Shown in pieces: positions 33,751-45,741 of a stretch of DNA of 64,000 bases (the stretch's first letter is position 1; every line of letters starts with the position of its first letter). Source of the stretch: Stratiolaelaps scimitus (lineage: Eukaryota; Arthropoda; Arachnida; Mesostigmata; Laelapidae). The position numbers and the translations under genes are program-made. Under the pieces are notes generated by a model, which saw nothing but the letters and a program-made list of their open reading frames with translations, did not search any database and was not told the DNA's origin. The DNA is taken from positions 5,158,501-5,222,500 of the forward strand of contig JABWDB010000017.1 of NCBI GenBank assembly GCA_019614645.1. The letters run 5' to 3'.

Positions 33751-34954
33751 TTGACACTCCGGAAAGAGGTCGGTATGTTCGATCTGTAATAACAATGCAC
33801 GCAGCGAAGTACATGAGGGTGCGGCGGAATCGTTTACTGTTCGTTGATATAAAGCATTGGGATGACTGTTAAATGTCGACACGCTGAGTGCACCATAGAT
33901 CCTTAGACGGTCTCTTAGGAATAATGTCATACGGGTATGTCGATATCTCAAAAAGATTGCTTGGGCTCCCCTTTCAGAAATAGAACTCCAACTTCAATAT
34001 CAATTATTGCGCCCGAGAGTGACTGTAGGGAGCTGGTAATAGATGATAGATTATTATTATTATTGTAGATAGATGATTAGCAGTAACTGGGCAAGTTGGT
34101 ATTATTCGAAGCTTCTTCTTAGGATTTCAGAAATACATTAACGAAGTCGAACGGTATTCGATAGACACTTGGCTTGATACCTTGGCACACCTCACCTAAC
34201 ACCTTAAAAGGTGCCTTATAAATAAAGAGGAATATAACATCGTTGCGGCGAAGTGTTTTCTGCACAGAGCTTATCGTTTAGGTGGCTCGATAGGGAAACT
34301 AAGCTGGCGTCGCGAAAATTCACATTATTTAGTCAATGATTCTGATACCAATATGGAAGCATGCCCTAAATCACGAGCATCCTAATATCGAAAAGTAATC
34401 GAAATTAGTCAACTAATTATTTTTAGTACATAATTGCTCAGTGAAATCCCGCTTAGCTTACCTCCTATTACGGACTTACACAAAGAGGCAGATATGCGAT
34501 TTTACAAAAGGCTACTCTCGCCAAACATCGCATTGTAAATATCGTTATGTCAGACAAAATTATTTGCGGAGTGGACAAACTGTGTCATCAATACAAATCG
34601 CCAGAACGAAAGAATCAACAATCTATTCTCTTTTCGACCCTCATGAATGTTCACATACATGAATGCTTATACTATTCAGTAACAAATGTTTGTAAACCAC
34701 ATGTACACACCTTCTCTTTGTTAGTAAAGTAAATGTTTTTGAAATTGAAAATTGAAACAACCAAAAATGTTGATATTCCATTAGAAAACCTAGTTATTTG
34801 CTCATGTATATAATAGTAACACTGATTGAAGTTGCTGTGCTACCTTCGGGCCGCTAAGAAGACGTCAGGGATAAACTTCGAGCACCAACCCTAGTCCATC
34901 GTTATCTGCTCATAACGAAGCAGCTGCGAGACTAAATGGCAAATCGCAGCAGCC

Positions 34955-35425
34955 ATGAGAATACCGTGTCGACCCGCAAAAGTAGGGTGCAAGAACTCAC
35001 GAAGATATGCCTTTGATAGACATAAACGACAACGTCCCAGAACGATGCGTGGACAAGGATGGCTACAACGTCTATGTGAGTGCTTCGTAGACATGCCTCA
35101 AGACCGTAGTTTTTACTACATGGAAGAGCATTTGGTTGAAGGTATAAAATCGATCGATGCACTTATTGCATGCATCCGCAGTGGAGATTTCAGAATGCAT
35201 GGCCTCGATTGTGTTAAGGCTGTACTTTACGCTCGATGTAGAGAAATAAAGAACTTCATCAGCTGGATTGCGACGCGCCTTCGCACCTATGGGTTTGAAA
35301 TACCTGGCGTTCAGTTGCTGCTTAACTGTGTCCGACTCTGCGTCAAAGAGATCACTGCGATTTGTCAATGTGGCCGGTTACAACAACTATTTCAGAGATC
35401 GGAGGACGCAAAACAAACCGTCTAA
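34955..35425 (+). CDS. Small intronless helical protein, BAG-like family (156 aa)
   Basis: The ATG at 34955 has a good context (G at -3) and the ORF ends TAA. Residues 8-30 are basic (KNSRRYAFDRHKRQRPR), like the N-terminus of the 15-kb protein. C42-P48 (CFVDMP) parallels its CLDPLP, and helices follow at 55-75 (MEEHLVEGIKSIDALIACIR), 86-110 (CVKAVLYARCREIKNFISWI) and 117-145. The VK start of helix 2, PGV before helix 3, and spacing agree with residues 92-120 of the 15-kb protein within four residues. It is Cys-rich (nine Cys between 40 and 139), unlike the other members. An AATAAA lies about 125 bases after the stop. No intron is seen. Function unknown; a divergent BAG-like co-chaperone is an inference. 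Confidence 0.55.
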   Translation: MRIPCRPAKVGCKNSRRYAFDRHKRQRPRTMRGQGWLQRLCECFVDMPQDRSFYYMEEHLVEGIKSIDALIACIRSGDFRMHGLDCVKAVLYARCREIKNFISWIATRLRTYGFEIPGVQLLLNCVRLCVKEITAICQCGRLQQLFQRSEDAKQTV

Positions 35426-35547
35426 GAGCTTTTCAAATGTCTAGGCAGCGTTGTTAATGTGGAATACTATCAAAACTTAACGGTAGCATACTTCCATCGA
35501 TTATAGAGTGTCAAGGGGAATGTTTTTTGAACTGCACTCAAAATTAA

Positions 35548-35553
35548 AATAAA
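35548..35553 (+). terminator. Polyadenylation signal AATAAA for the 35-kb gene
   Basis: AATAAA within AAAATAAAGAAAAATAA, 123 bases downstream of the stop codon. Confidence 0.45.
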
Positions 35554-35793
35554 GAAAAATAACACGTTCTACGACCCCGCTTCACGCTCTCCGACAGTGG
35601 GTGTGTCGTTCGTGTCGAATAGTCCTTCGGATATCACATTCACATCAATACTTGGAATGCTATAGAAGCAGTTTTTCAATCGTAAATTTAATGTGGACTT
35701 CTTCCACTCCACCCCGGTTTCTAAACCGAAAGCCGTGCCTGTTTGACTTTTTTTATTCGTTATGCTAGTTGATGTAGTATGCGGACCAACCAC

Positions 35794-35829
35794 AGCAAAT
35801 CTCAAATTATATACAATTTGAGATTTGCT
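35794..35829. repeat. Perfect 15-bp inverted repeat, 6-base loop ATATAC
   Basis: AGCAAATCTCAAATT is mirrored exactly after the loop. The loop is nearly the same as that of the inverted repeat at 38.0 kb (ATATAG). Confidence 0.9.
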
Positions 35830-35946
35830 TTCGAAATGTGTCGCCACGCACTGAAGTCTTGAACCAATCATGCGACGACTTCCGGCTTGCACAAGAGCGG
35901 TGCACCCGCGATGTCTACAGATATCCAGAGTCGCAATACATCCACA

Positions 35947-35993
35947 TTATATATATATATATATATATATATAATGTGTGTGTGTGTGTGTGT
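35947..35993. repeat. (AT)n-(GT)n compound microsatellite
   Basis: An AT run of about 27 bases followed by a TG run of about 19. Confidence 0.9.
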
Positions 35994-36662
35994 AGTGCGA
36001 CTCTCCCATGGTAAAAACACATTACATATGTAAGGGCGAACTCAGTGGGTGGCTACCTATAATTGAAAATAATTCTATTTCTAGTCACATTCATCATTTG
36101 ATCAATAATTTCGCCAGAGGTCTTGTATGCGCCTTTCCAACGCTGGTAGCAGACGTAACACATACACACAAACATCTCGCAGTGCAACATGAATATTCCT
36201 ACCATCATGTGTTTATGACTAACGTACTTGACAGTGGTGTTTCTTGCCCATGTTCATGGGTTTCTATGATGAGTGTACTATTTTTAAAATCGGACATGTT
36301 ACCTTAATTGGCGTGCAGCGCTTTCAGTATCGAACGAGTTTCACTTTGTCTCAATACCCAGTACTTTGTTGTCTACGGCGCGTACAGATGCTCGGCGGTG
36401 GCATAGGGAGCCGGGGATTGGCATATTCAACAGTGCCTTTCTTTCACGGGATTCAACCCTGGAAGATACGATCCCCCATTCGGAGAGACTCGATCAACGA
36501 TTCCCATGACATCCGTAATCGTCCGATTGTCACGAAGGGCGGGAGTTGTTGTCAGATCACGGAGTTCGCGGGAATTATGGTGATCACTCTGCATATCGCT
36601 TCTGCCGAAGCTCAAATCAGTCTGTAAGGTCAGAGAGTTGCTCAGTGGCATTGTGCTTCAAT

Positions 36663-37105
36663 ATGAGTACCGTGGACTATTCAAGCATGGTGGAGTCGCA
36701 TATGGACGACTCAGGCCTTAATTTAGTGAAAGAGTTAATTAGCAACTACGAAGACAACATCAGGTGTATAGTCCCAGTCGGGAAAGCTGGCAATGTGGAC
36801 CCGGCTGTATACCGGCTCAAGATTAGGTTGAAATGAATGGAAGGTCTCCTGCGGACGGACCCAGAGCCAATGGTCTACAGGGCTGAGATACAATGCAGTA
36901 TTGTTGCCATAATAGGTTCTCTTGTAAAGGGCACTTAGCTAAGATTAGACCGGAGACTACGACTACGGTCTCAAAAATATTGAGACTTGAGATTAAATCT
37001 CTCTGTAATCTTGGGAGATGGAAAAAAAATCGGCCACAAACACAGTCAAACTATAGTGACAAAAAAATTCACTGCACTAAAACACGTTTAAGACGAAGCA
37101 TGTAG
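36663..37105 (+). pseudogene. Broken copy of a small BAG-like helical gene
   Basis: From ATG 36663 (A at -3) the frame encodes helices LVKELISNYEDNIRCIV and VDPAVYRLKIRLK, then meets TGA at 36834-36836 directly followed in frame by MEGLLRTDPEPMVYRAEIQC. After a stop at about 36935 the reading moves to another frame with a Lys/Arg-rich tail ending at 37105. The order helix, D/G turn, helix beginning V..(A)V, LL..DPE, basic tail parallels the 15- and 32-kb proteins. One stop and one frameshift make it a probable pseudogene, unless the two pieces are spliced. Confidence 0.42.
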
Positions 37106-37992
37106 TCCGAGACCTTTCGTGGAGAACAAGCTACCTCCTAGTGGTATATTTCATAAGTTCTGCGATCCATTTTACCGGATTTCTAGGTGGCAAAGATTGG
37201 AATTGCCTTCACACTTTTACATATAATCGTTCTTGTTGTTTTTCTACTTCTCATATTGACTAAAATTCACTCATCGCATGCTACGGTTAATCAAGCGTGT
37301 ATGATAAATGCATTTACATTCAAGGTTTATGGCCTCAGATACAGTAAATCAGATCGGGTTGATAAAATGCAATATTAACAAACACTCCTGCAAAAGCACA
37401 AAGCAATGTGCAGGTGACAAGTGATACGTATTTTGCAATCCCCACATCGTAGATAGGTTTTAATGCTGCAATCCATCTCATATTGTTGGATTAAACACTT
37501 CTATAGCTGTGGTATTAATGAAAAGCACAGCGACTGACAGTTCGACCAGTTTATAGAATTAGCTTAATCCGGACCCCATGTGTGTCCCTACCGATGGGTG
37601 ACCTAGCCTGACCAGTCTGGTCCAGACCACGTGATCGGCCTACTGGTTAATAGGTACAAGCTTCCTCTGCATGCAAACTGGAATTAGACTAATAACATAG
37701 AAGCTTCGTATGTGAACAGCTACGCGTCCTCGGCTGTGAACGCGTCCTCGGCTCGCCCAAGGGTTTCTCGAACCCCGAGCGTCCGAATCTAACCCAAGCA
37801 TAGATTTATTCTCACTCACTCAAGTGTAAATATTTCATGCAAATCCTTAGAGCATTTCCTGGAGAGCCCTGTCTAGTAAATTAGTATATTGTGAATAAAC
37901 GCATCCGAAGAAAGTTGGACGTGATCATAGGCTGGTATTTTACACTCATTAATACGTTCACTGTATAAACGAATTGAAAACACACACACCTG

Positions 37993-38032
37993 AAATAATG
38001 ATGGTGTGTATATAGACACACCATCATTATTT
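37993..38032. repeat. Perfect 17-bp inverted repeat, 6-base loop
   Basis: AAATAATGATGGTGTGT and its exact complement flank ATATAG. It lies in AT-rich DNA with no gene. Confidence 0.9.
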
Positions 38033-38484
38033 GAGGCAGATTGCTTTGCATGACAATTATTAAGTTTTCGCCGCACATATACACGCCTCATGTATTTCTC
38101 ACGTTGAACTAGTCCCTACGATGCAAACTATACATACTATGGTATAATTGAGGTAAATGTTTTTATTACAGGTCTGTGCTGCATGGCAAAGGTAAAATCA
38201 GCTAAACTGTCCGTTCCTTGCTGCGAAAAGAAATAGGTCAGCGTACAATCTGACAGGTAGAAGAAGGTTTATCACGTTGTACTTAAGATAGCGACCGATC
38301 TACTAAAGCTACTTGGATGCAAGCATCTTCTACCACCACATGTCGCTCTGTTTCCGATCGAGTGTGGCCAGAGCTTTATTTACGTATTTTGCATGAGACT
38401 ATTCTTTGTAGTTGGTGCTGGGATATCATTGTACGAATAGCATGACCTTGAAATTAACGCCGTTAAATATCCTACTCCGTCATA

Positions 38485-39234
38485 CTATAATGTATCGCCT
38501 ACTTTAGTATGCTCAGTCTGCAAAATGTAACTCGCGAATGGAGACGAAGACGTTTGACAGTTGATCAAATATAGATTTTGCTCGGTTCTAACGAAATTGA
38601 TACTGCAGTTGTGCCGTGGACTCACGGTGTGTGGTTTTTCCTGCCGATATTTCTCATAGTGGTGCTGCCTTACGGACAATAGGTGCTGAGTAGTGTTTTC
38701 TGATGCGAGGAGGGCTGCGGCCACTTCAGCCAACGATAAACTGACCCTGGAGTCGTTGTGGTCTTTGAAGTTTGTTCGTTCAAATGACAGATGGAAGTCC
38801 TTAACGCTTGACTCTGTTGGAGGTTTAACGGATCCCCCATAACCGTGAACTCGATTCAGCGAAGTCAGATGAAATCGGTTCCTATCGCCGAAATTAGCTG
38901 CAAGCCGGATTGCCGCGGGCTTTGTCCGTTGCGTTGCGCCCCTAGATGCCTTGGTACGTCGTGACAACGTACATGTCCTGTACTACAGTGCCTACTGGCG
39001 TTATCCGTACTCGGGTGCGGTGAGCAGCTGTTGCGCTCTCTGTACCTCACCTTCAACTAAATGGATAGCTTCGCTGTTGCTAAGGTTGGAAGGAGCTTGG
39101 TTTGTCCCAATCCGTGTTAGAACGTCCTTAGCACGGCCGACCGAATGATATGAATTATGGAGCCTTCGGGCGCCAACCAATAGAACCCGGGTAGCAACAG
39201 GAACTAGTCGGCAAAGCCTGTCGAACAGCTTCAT
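38485..39234 (-). pseudogene. Decayed minus-strand ORF pair, unrecognised
   Basis: From an ATG at 39234 a 77-residue frame (MKLFDRLCRLVPVATRVLLV ... HLVEGEVQRAQQLLTAPEYG) ends at TAA 39001-39003. The same frame, after two more stops, is open again from about 38982 to 38485 with helical, Ser/Arg-rich sequence (LSLAEVAAALLASENTTQHL). The shared phase across three close stops suggests a once longer gene. The first part has an N-terminal hydrophobic patch that could be a mitochondrial presequence or membrane anchor. I recognise no family; HLVEG is shared with the 35-kb protein but may be chance. Confidence 0.28.
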
Positions 39235-40120
39235 CTTTTAAGCTAGCCTAGCCAGCAAACGCGGCCTTGCCTGCGATAAAGCACTCCGTTAACGTCCAGT
39301 CGCCGATTTTTGGGCTGCCTGCAGTAGTTTCCTAGTTAGTGCTTATATCAGAAGCTATTTCCTTCGTTGGGACTATGACGCTTGAATTTCGAACAACTTA
39401 CAATAGTACACCAAGAAACGAAAGTAAAATATAAGTAGCCAGCCCCTGATGCCACGCACCAAATTACTTGTCCAAATTCGCGCTAATGTATCTTATAGAT
39501 CTGACAGTATATTCCATGCCGAGGTCATTGCGTCGTAGAACGTGGCAATTGAAAGGAAGACCCTATCTTTGAATCCCTTACCAAGGGAGAGATGCACACT
39601 TCGACAGGCTGCTATTCAAGCTTTCAGTTCGAGTGATCACACTATGGGTGCTCTCAAATCGAGTGCACTGTTGATTTTCATAAAAATGGTTCCGCCTGCC
39701 CAAGGGACACTCATTGGCAAACTACGTGCGGAGCTCCTGCAAACTCAACTGCCCACCTGCTTCGATACATGTTCACCTGCATGGTTGCCAACGACGTGAA
39801 ACTTGAATCTGAAACGTTGACCTTTGTTAATCAACCGCATATACCAACCATACTGATATAATGTCCGGGATCCTAATGTTCATGCTTAATATATCCTATC
39901 TAGCATAAACGTGCACAGCGAAATAATAATATTGAGTCATAATACAGATTTGATCAGGTTTCACACTAAGAAACATCATATGTCGAGTTCCACCCGTTGT
40001 CATTGAACTACCTTTATATTCCAACAGCTCCGCGAATCCCGTTTGCAGCCGAAGATCAACAATTTGTGTTGCGTCGCTAATTATTTAATGGCACTTCGAC
40101 GTAGGGCAATTTATTTAAAA

Positions 40121-40169
40121 TTGTAGCAATTTTATTATTATTATTATTATCATTAATATTGCTACAATG
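40121..40169. repeat. Hairpin with (ATT)n loop
   Basis: ATTGTAGCAA and TTGCTACAAT pair perfectly around a 29-base loop made mostly of ATT triplets. Confidence 0.75.
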
Positions 40170-42061
40170 TTATTGTCTTACTAATAGTCGTCCTCATTCA
40201 ACAGATTATCGCATTTATTAGTAGCGCTGAACTTCAATGTTGAAGCTTAGCTCTCATAACGAGTACTAAATAATGCATTTTGTCGATTTAATGTTCTGTT
40301 CTATATTTGTGTTGCACAAATTTCATATGATGACGCGTCGCTCGGGTCCCAAGATTGCTGTATGCTGGCACACATCCAATGCTACTCACTCTATTGATGC
40401 TATGTCATATCACATGTTCACATGAGGGACAACTCAATGCGGTGATCCAGTCGGAAAGTTCTCTGTGTTACCACACAGGTTCTTTTGTAAATAAGAAATA
40501 ATATTTGCTGGAATGTCTACCCAAGAACGTCAAGCGTCAAAGAGTAGATCATAAGTCGACACACACACAGACACACATAACGTCAAATTGACGAGAATGA
40601 TCGATTTTGAAACGGAGATCGGACAGCTATTCTCGTGTCGTTTCCTACTGTCGCCAAGCTGCGAAGGACGAGGAAAAGCATTTTAGGTCGGCGGTCAACG
40701 CCTTCACAGCCTGATCTGGTAGAGTTGTGATCTGGTGTGTGAAAAAATGATGACAACGCATATGAATTGAACAAGGCTTCATAGTTTGTTAGTTTCATAT
40801 TTTGTATGACACTTAATAGGCGGAACGGAGTGATGTACGATAGGCTGATCGGGCCGTTCACTCTATATTAAATAGTTTAATAATGTTGTTGTACCAGCTT
40901 CTTGCGGACCTTGTCTGTCCCCGCTGCAAAAGGCGGTTGCAAGCATTTTCGGCACCGAGCCATGCAATGCATATCGCGGACAACGCTAGCGATAAGTAAA
41001 ATTGTGCTATTTGGATACTGATGTAGCTGCAACTGTGGTGAAAGGACCCATGGAGCCAAATTTGGCTCAGATCTTTGTATTAATCCCTACCACACACTTT
41101 CGGGCTAATTACTGCTTCGAGAAGAAACAAAGATAAGGACAATGGCACGACGGAGAGCCTGGCCAAGTAAAAGAGAAGAATACATCACAAAGTGACTCAT
41201 CGCTAGCACATGCATAGGTGGGCAATCCTTTTGGTAGGAGGTGACATCGGCAAACGCCGTTTGCCACGGGAGGGATTGCCATTGTCTCGACGTCTCCTTG
41301 GCCATAAGAGATAAATTTCTATTCATTCGCAGCGGGTTACTGGTCACCTTGAGCGGGGTCGCGACAAGGGTCTTCGAGAACTTCACGAGTACCGAGTCAT
41401 AGGAGTACTGTTGGCCGCTTGCTCGGTGAGTGAGATGGGGTAGAGGGGTGTGGAGTCGTTCCTGGCACTGGCAGACGGGCGTCCGCCGAGAAGGAGTGCT
41501 TGCAATAGAGGATTATGAGGATCATCATTTTCCATTTTCCGTTGAGAACAAAGGCTAGCTCGAAAGGGCGACAGACTCCCTGGTCTCTGGTGGCAGTTTG
41601 CTGCCTACCTCGAAGAAACAAACTCGGCAAACTGCATGGTCGAGGGCCCTCTTTTGATCTTTGCACTGCGAACTCGGAGCGGACGTGAAGGTCGTTTGTT
41701 GGCGAACTCCTCGCCAGGGTAAGGCAAGACATCGCCGCCTGAATGACCTCGCTCATACGTCAAGCCGGGCGCCGCGACGATGTAGTCCTACTATATATAG
41801 TATATGGAGAGCCACTTTGGAGAGAGCCTTGCTCTACCCCAAGTGACTGCTATCGACGTGAGATCAATGACGCGACCTTTAAGAATTACGGTCATCTATA
41901 TGACAAATAGATAGACCGTTTTGATGTATCTGCAGCACATAAGCGTCCCATAAGAAGTTTAGTGACAAAAGCGCTTTTTTCGCAATAAAAAGATCGTTTA
42001 AAATATCACTTTCATTCGTTCATATTCATGATTTTATGTACGCGTTTATTGAAGACTATAG

Positions 42062-42114
42062 TAAGAAGTTTCTGTTGGACTCTTCAAGGCTACTAAGAAG
42101 TTTCTGTTGGACTC
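42062..42114 (+). repeat. 21-base direct repeat
   Basis: TAAGAAGTTTCTGTTGGACT plus C occurs at 42062-42082 and again at 42094-42114 without mismatch, a local 32-base-period duplication. Confidence 0.9.
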
Positions 42115-42611
42115 ATTTTATGTCATTTAATTACCTAAATATGAGCAAACCACACTCAATGGTTTTCTGTTTTTTTTTTCAATCAAAAACCCACACCGAG
42201 CGGTGCGTAGTTGAATGCCACGTTGGCACTATGCTATTTTCGAGAGACGCTCTCTGTTTAAGGTCTTTGTTGAATAGTAGTTTGTATCAGTTGATAAGCC
42301 TATGATGCGCTTCAAAAACTGAATTGGCACCGGAGGTTATATTCGACGATCAGTAGTATGTTCCATCGAGACAAACATCTAAAATAATTCGCGTTTTCGT
42401 CAGTGACGCCGCCTCTTCAAGTTTGCGACATTAAGATATGGGTGCGTACTTTTAACAATCGAGTTATAGCTGAACTAGCTTGTCTAAAACGCACTCAAAT
42501 GTATTTTACCTCTCTCTATCTTTTTGGATTTTCGAACAAAATTTCTTTCAGTAGAGGAAAGTGACCGAAAGCAGAAATTAAATACATATATTCAGCTCAA
42601 GGACATTGTGC

Positions 42612-42705
42612 CGGCGTGGCTAGCCGGGGAGCCTTGTCAGTGACATCACTAGTAATTCTGGGCACGTCGTTTTTCGAACCGGCTCCCCGATGCAACGGTC
42701 GAATC
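42612..42705 (+). repeat. Possible tRNA-like/foldback repeat
   Basis: TGGCTAGCCGGGGAG (A-box-like) and AGCCGGGGAGCC pairs with GGCTCCCCG about 45 bases later; ACGGTCGAATCG nearby resembles a B box. Box spacing is too long for a tRNA, so this is only a tentative SINE-like element. Confidence 0.25.
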
Positions 42706-42983
42706 GTGCTCACTTCGTGATCCTGACCAGGTGAGCAGGATCGAGAATAGATAACGAACAAATTTGAACTTCGAGGTCATCCTGTAAATATCCTATCCAG
42801 GAAATATTTTTGTCAACTATTAAAGCGCACGCGGATTACCTTTTTTGCTAGGGATGTAAAAAGCAACCGCTGATGTTACAAATTTCTGCATGGCCTGCAG
42901 AGGAAATTGTCATATCGTGTATAAGAAAAACATGCCTGATATGAAAGGATTTCTGAGAATTCTGTGCAATATGATATTTCCGG

Positions 42984-43015
42984 ACTCAAGTTCCTTTAAT
43001 AAACCAATAAAACCT
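42984..43015 (+). repeat. Third copy of repeat tail TTCCTTTAATAAACCAATAAA
   Basis: CAAGTTCCTTTAATAAACCA and the following ATAAA match the 3' tail of the tRNA-like SINE at 11.65 kb; no tRNA-like head is visible upstream. Confidence 0.55.
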
Positions 43016-43199
43016 TCATACTCCCTTATTATAGGTATTCCTACCATTAATTGTTTTCCGCTATATATTGCTGTTTACCCTCAAAAGAGAACCGTCTCCG
43101 AGTGCCTACGAACTGTCATACGTCAACTATGACTATGATCACTATGCACGAAGTTATCGGTAGTATCCCACCGCAGCTTACTTTTCCACAGTACCGCCG

Positions 43200-43645
43200 C
43201 ATGGGAAGAATAAGGAGGTAGTAGATGGGGGGGGGGTGCTTCGGCGGTGGTAAGCAACAGTCACCCGCTATTTGTCCTGGGTGTTTTTTTGCAAACGATC
43301 AGATTTCCGTGGTGATGGAGTCTCCGTTGCAAAACTTCACTAAACGACGACGAACAAGAAGAAGAAGACGAAGTAGCAGCCAGCAGGAGTTGGGTCTACG
43401 CGACAAGTCGACGGAGCAAAACAGTGGTCGCGGAACATTCCGTGACAGGTTTGTGACAATGTCCCTCTTGCTTGGACGTCTCTGACATGTAACCCGAGGC
43501 GGCCAGCGGCTCTCCCCCGGTCTCCTTTCTTTGGTTAGCGGGAGTCGCGTCCGGGTGGCGGGTGTAGCAGGACAGCGAGGGAACTTGAACGTCACGTTGA
43601 CGCCGGGACCCGGCTTTCTGCCGTTGTCTCGTTGATCGCTGCGCT
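43200..43645. other. GC-rich island 7
   Basis: GC-rich with a G run at about 43.23 kb. Overlapping plus and minus frames, one with Arg-rich (TKRRRTRRRRRSSSQQ) low complexity. No gene called. Confidence 0.4.
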
Positions 43646-44799
43646 GTGTTGTCGCTTTCATGTCGGCTTTGAGAAGAACACACCAGTGAAGTATAGGTCT
43701 GTATTATACATATAATATATGAATATAAAGTACAAATATCGTTGGCGCTATACACTTGGAAGTACAATACAATAGATGTCATTTTTGTACAGAGGTGGCT
43801 TAAGTGTCCTCCGATGCTCAAGATGAATGCGGCTTCTCGTTTTTCTAGCTGAGCCAGCAGTAGCAATAGCACGTCCAATATATCAGCATGTACCTGAAGC
43901 GGTTCACAATATTCGACGAGTTACGAAAACATGTGAAGATTCGCAAATTTGGAGTGCGCGCTCTGTTTCGTCTCGTCTGGTAAGACTGATGGATTGTGTT
44001 ACCACAAAGAGCCAGAGCGCGCCTATGAGTAATTAGTGGGACAGTAATAACTGTGCTAGTAATTATGGCAGGTTTGCCTTGACTACTATGGCGATTAAAT
44101 GAGCAAGCAACTTTTCCTTCTTAAACATCGACTGCTTGCTGTATCACGGCATTACTCGATATTCATTAAGAAATAGTTACTTCAATGGTTTCATATGACT
44201 CGACGGTCTGCGTTGTGAATGTCGATATCAATTGTGAGAGGCGGCCCGAGTTTCGCATCCCATTACGTGCTACGAAATGGGATCGTACCGTGGAAGGCAC
44301 AAACAGCACCACGATTTGCAATCGCCGTTTCGATCTCTGGAAAGAGTGAATTGCTGGGATAATGGTTGACAATGCTCTGCCCCACGTATGTCAATTGGAG
44401 AAAATCCAGGTAGGTACAGCATGATCGACCGGCTCGACAAGGCTAAAAGCGAGAAGAAAGCGATGGATAACCCCTTCGACAAAACAGAAATTGCTCGTTC
44501 GAATGAGCTCAGTCCCTTACCAAGTCCGTGGAGCAACACTACAAAGCGATACCAAGGAGCGCGATACACAGCGATCTTGTTTCAGCAATTCATCATTCTG
44601 CTGCACCAGAGTGATCCGCCAGCGTCGCCCCGCTGAGCCTGTTTTGCCGGTGGCTTGAATTATGCTGACTACTGTTAATTATTACGTCCAACGCAAGCTA
44701 TCCCATATAGATTGGCAGGAGAGCTGTTGATCAGTACATAGTAACCTAGCATTGCACGAGTACACGAGTGTATGACATCAAATGACTGAGTAGTTCGAA

Positions 44800-45400
44800 T
44801 CGCTGTTCCACCGTCAGTCCCAACTCGGCCAGTGCCAACCGCCACCGCTGCTCGTGCTGTTACTGGCGGAGCCTGCCTTTTTTGTTTTGTAATTGGCATC
44901 AAACTACAACATGTCCTAGACCACCATGTATGGACCGAACGCTATTTCCGTTACCGCCGGCGATGATTGGTGAATTGGGCAGATGCGGACCGTCTGCCCT
45001 CTCGGTGCCTCTCGACGTGACTTGGATGGCAAAGGGCGCCCGCCAAGCTCCCTTTGGTTGTCAAACACGAGGACAATAATACAACGAAGTGCGGCCGCGG
45101 GCGTGCAGGGCATGCGAGCCAACAAGGTGACTTGAAGTGCACGCTGCCAACCTTTCACTACTCCCTTACCCTTGCGGCTAGTGCGACGCAAACTACCCCC
45201 CAGCAGCACCTCACCCCCACCCGTGTCAACCATCCTGTCATCATCACTTCATGTGACCCTAACGGCAGAGTGAAAAGATGCCAGCGGCGAAAAGGAAAAG
45301 GCACAATCTTCCAAACATCGCAAATTCACTGGTGGACATGCACACGCGTTCGGCGCTGCATACACGCAGCGCTGGTTTGACGAAAGGAAAGAAAAACGAA
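44800..45400. other. GC-rich island 8
   Basis: Raised GC with overlapping frames up to 108 codons on both strands and no motif. Followed by a purine-rich tract at about 45.38-45.47 kb. Confidence 0.35.
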
Positions 45401-45636
45401 GAAGGATCTTGATAGTGAAAAACAGAGAAGAAAGAATGGAAATCAAAATGAAAAGCGAACAAAAACATCTCAGTGGAACGGTACGGCAGGGCTGTAAAGT
45501 GAAGAGTGAGTTGTAAGTTGAAATGACCCCCATTATTGGCGCCGCGTATGTGTGTCTAACGACGTCACAGTTTAGAACTGATATCTAAATCCCATGGGAA
45601 AATTGTGGACCAAATCTATATATATATATATAAAGT

Positions 45637-45741
45637 ACATTTTCCGGGCTGCCGTTCAGCCCACATTTTACGTGCTTTTGGCATTGCACGTAGGTGCACG
45701 CGTTCGATCCCACCGTTGCACATTTGCATTTAAGGGGTCCG
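45637..45741. mobile_element. SINE copy 3 with inverted body
   Basis: The left part (CGGGCTGCCGTTCAGCCC, then ACATTTTACGTGC) is the 3' hairpin tail in minus orientation, as in copy 2. The hairpin stem is kept by matched changes. The right part carries CGCGTTCGATCCC (B box) and matches the body of copy 2 over about 50 bases, but in plus orientation. Tail and body therefore point in opposite directions, the mark of a 5' inversion. A (TA)n run borders the tail end. Confidence 0.65.

Larger units (their letters stand above)
39235..42620. other. Gene-poor stretch
   Basis: No supported gene. Holds a hairpin at 40.12-40.17 kb and a 21-base direct repeat at 42.06-42.11 kb. A CTTTCGGGCTAATT at about 41.1 kb weakly resembles the SINE tail seen elsewhere. 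Other frames lack motifs. Confidence 0.4.
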
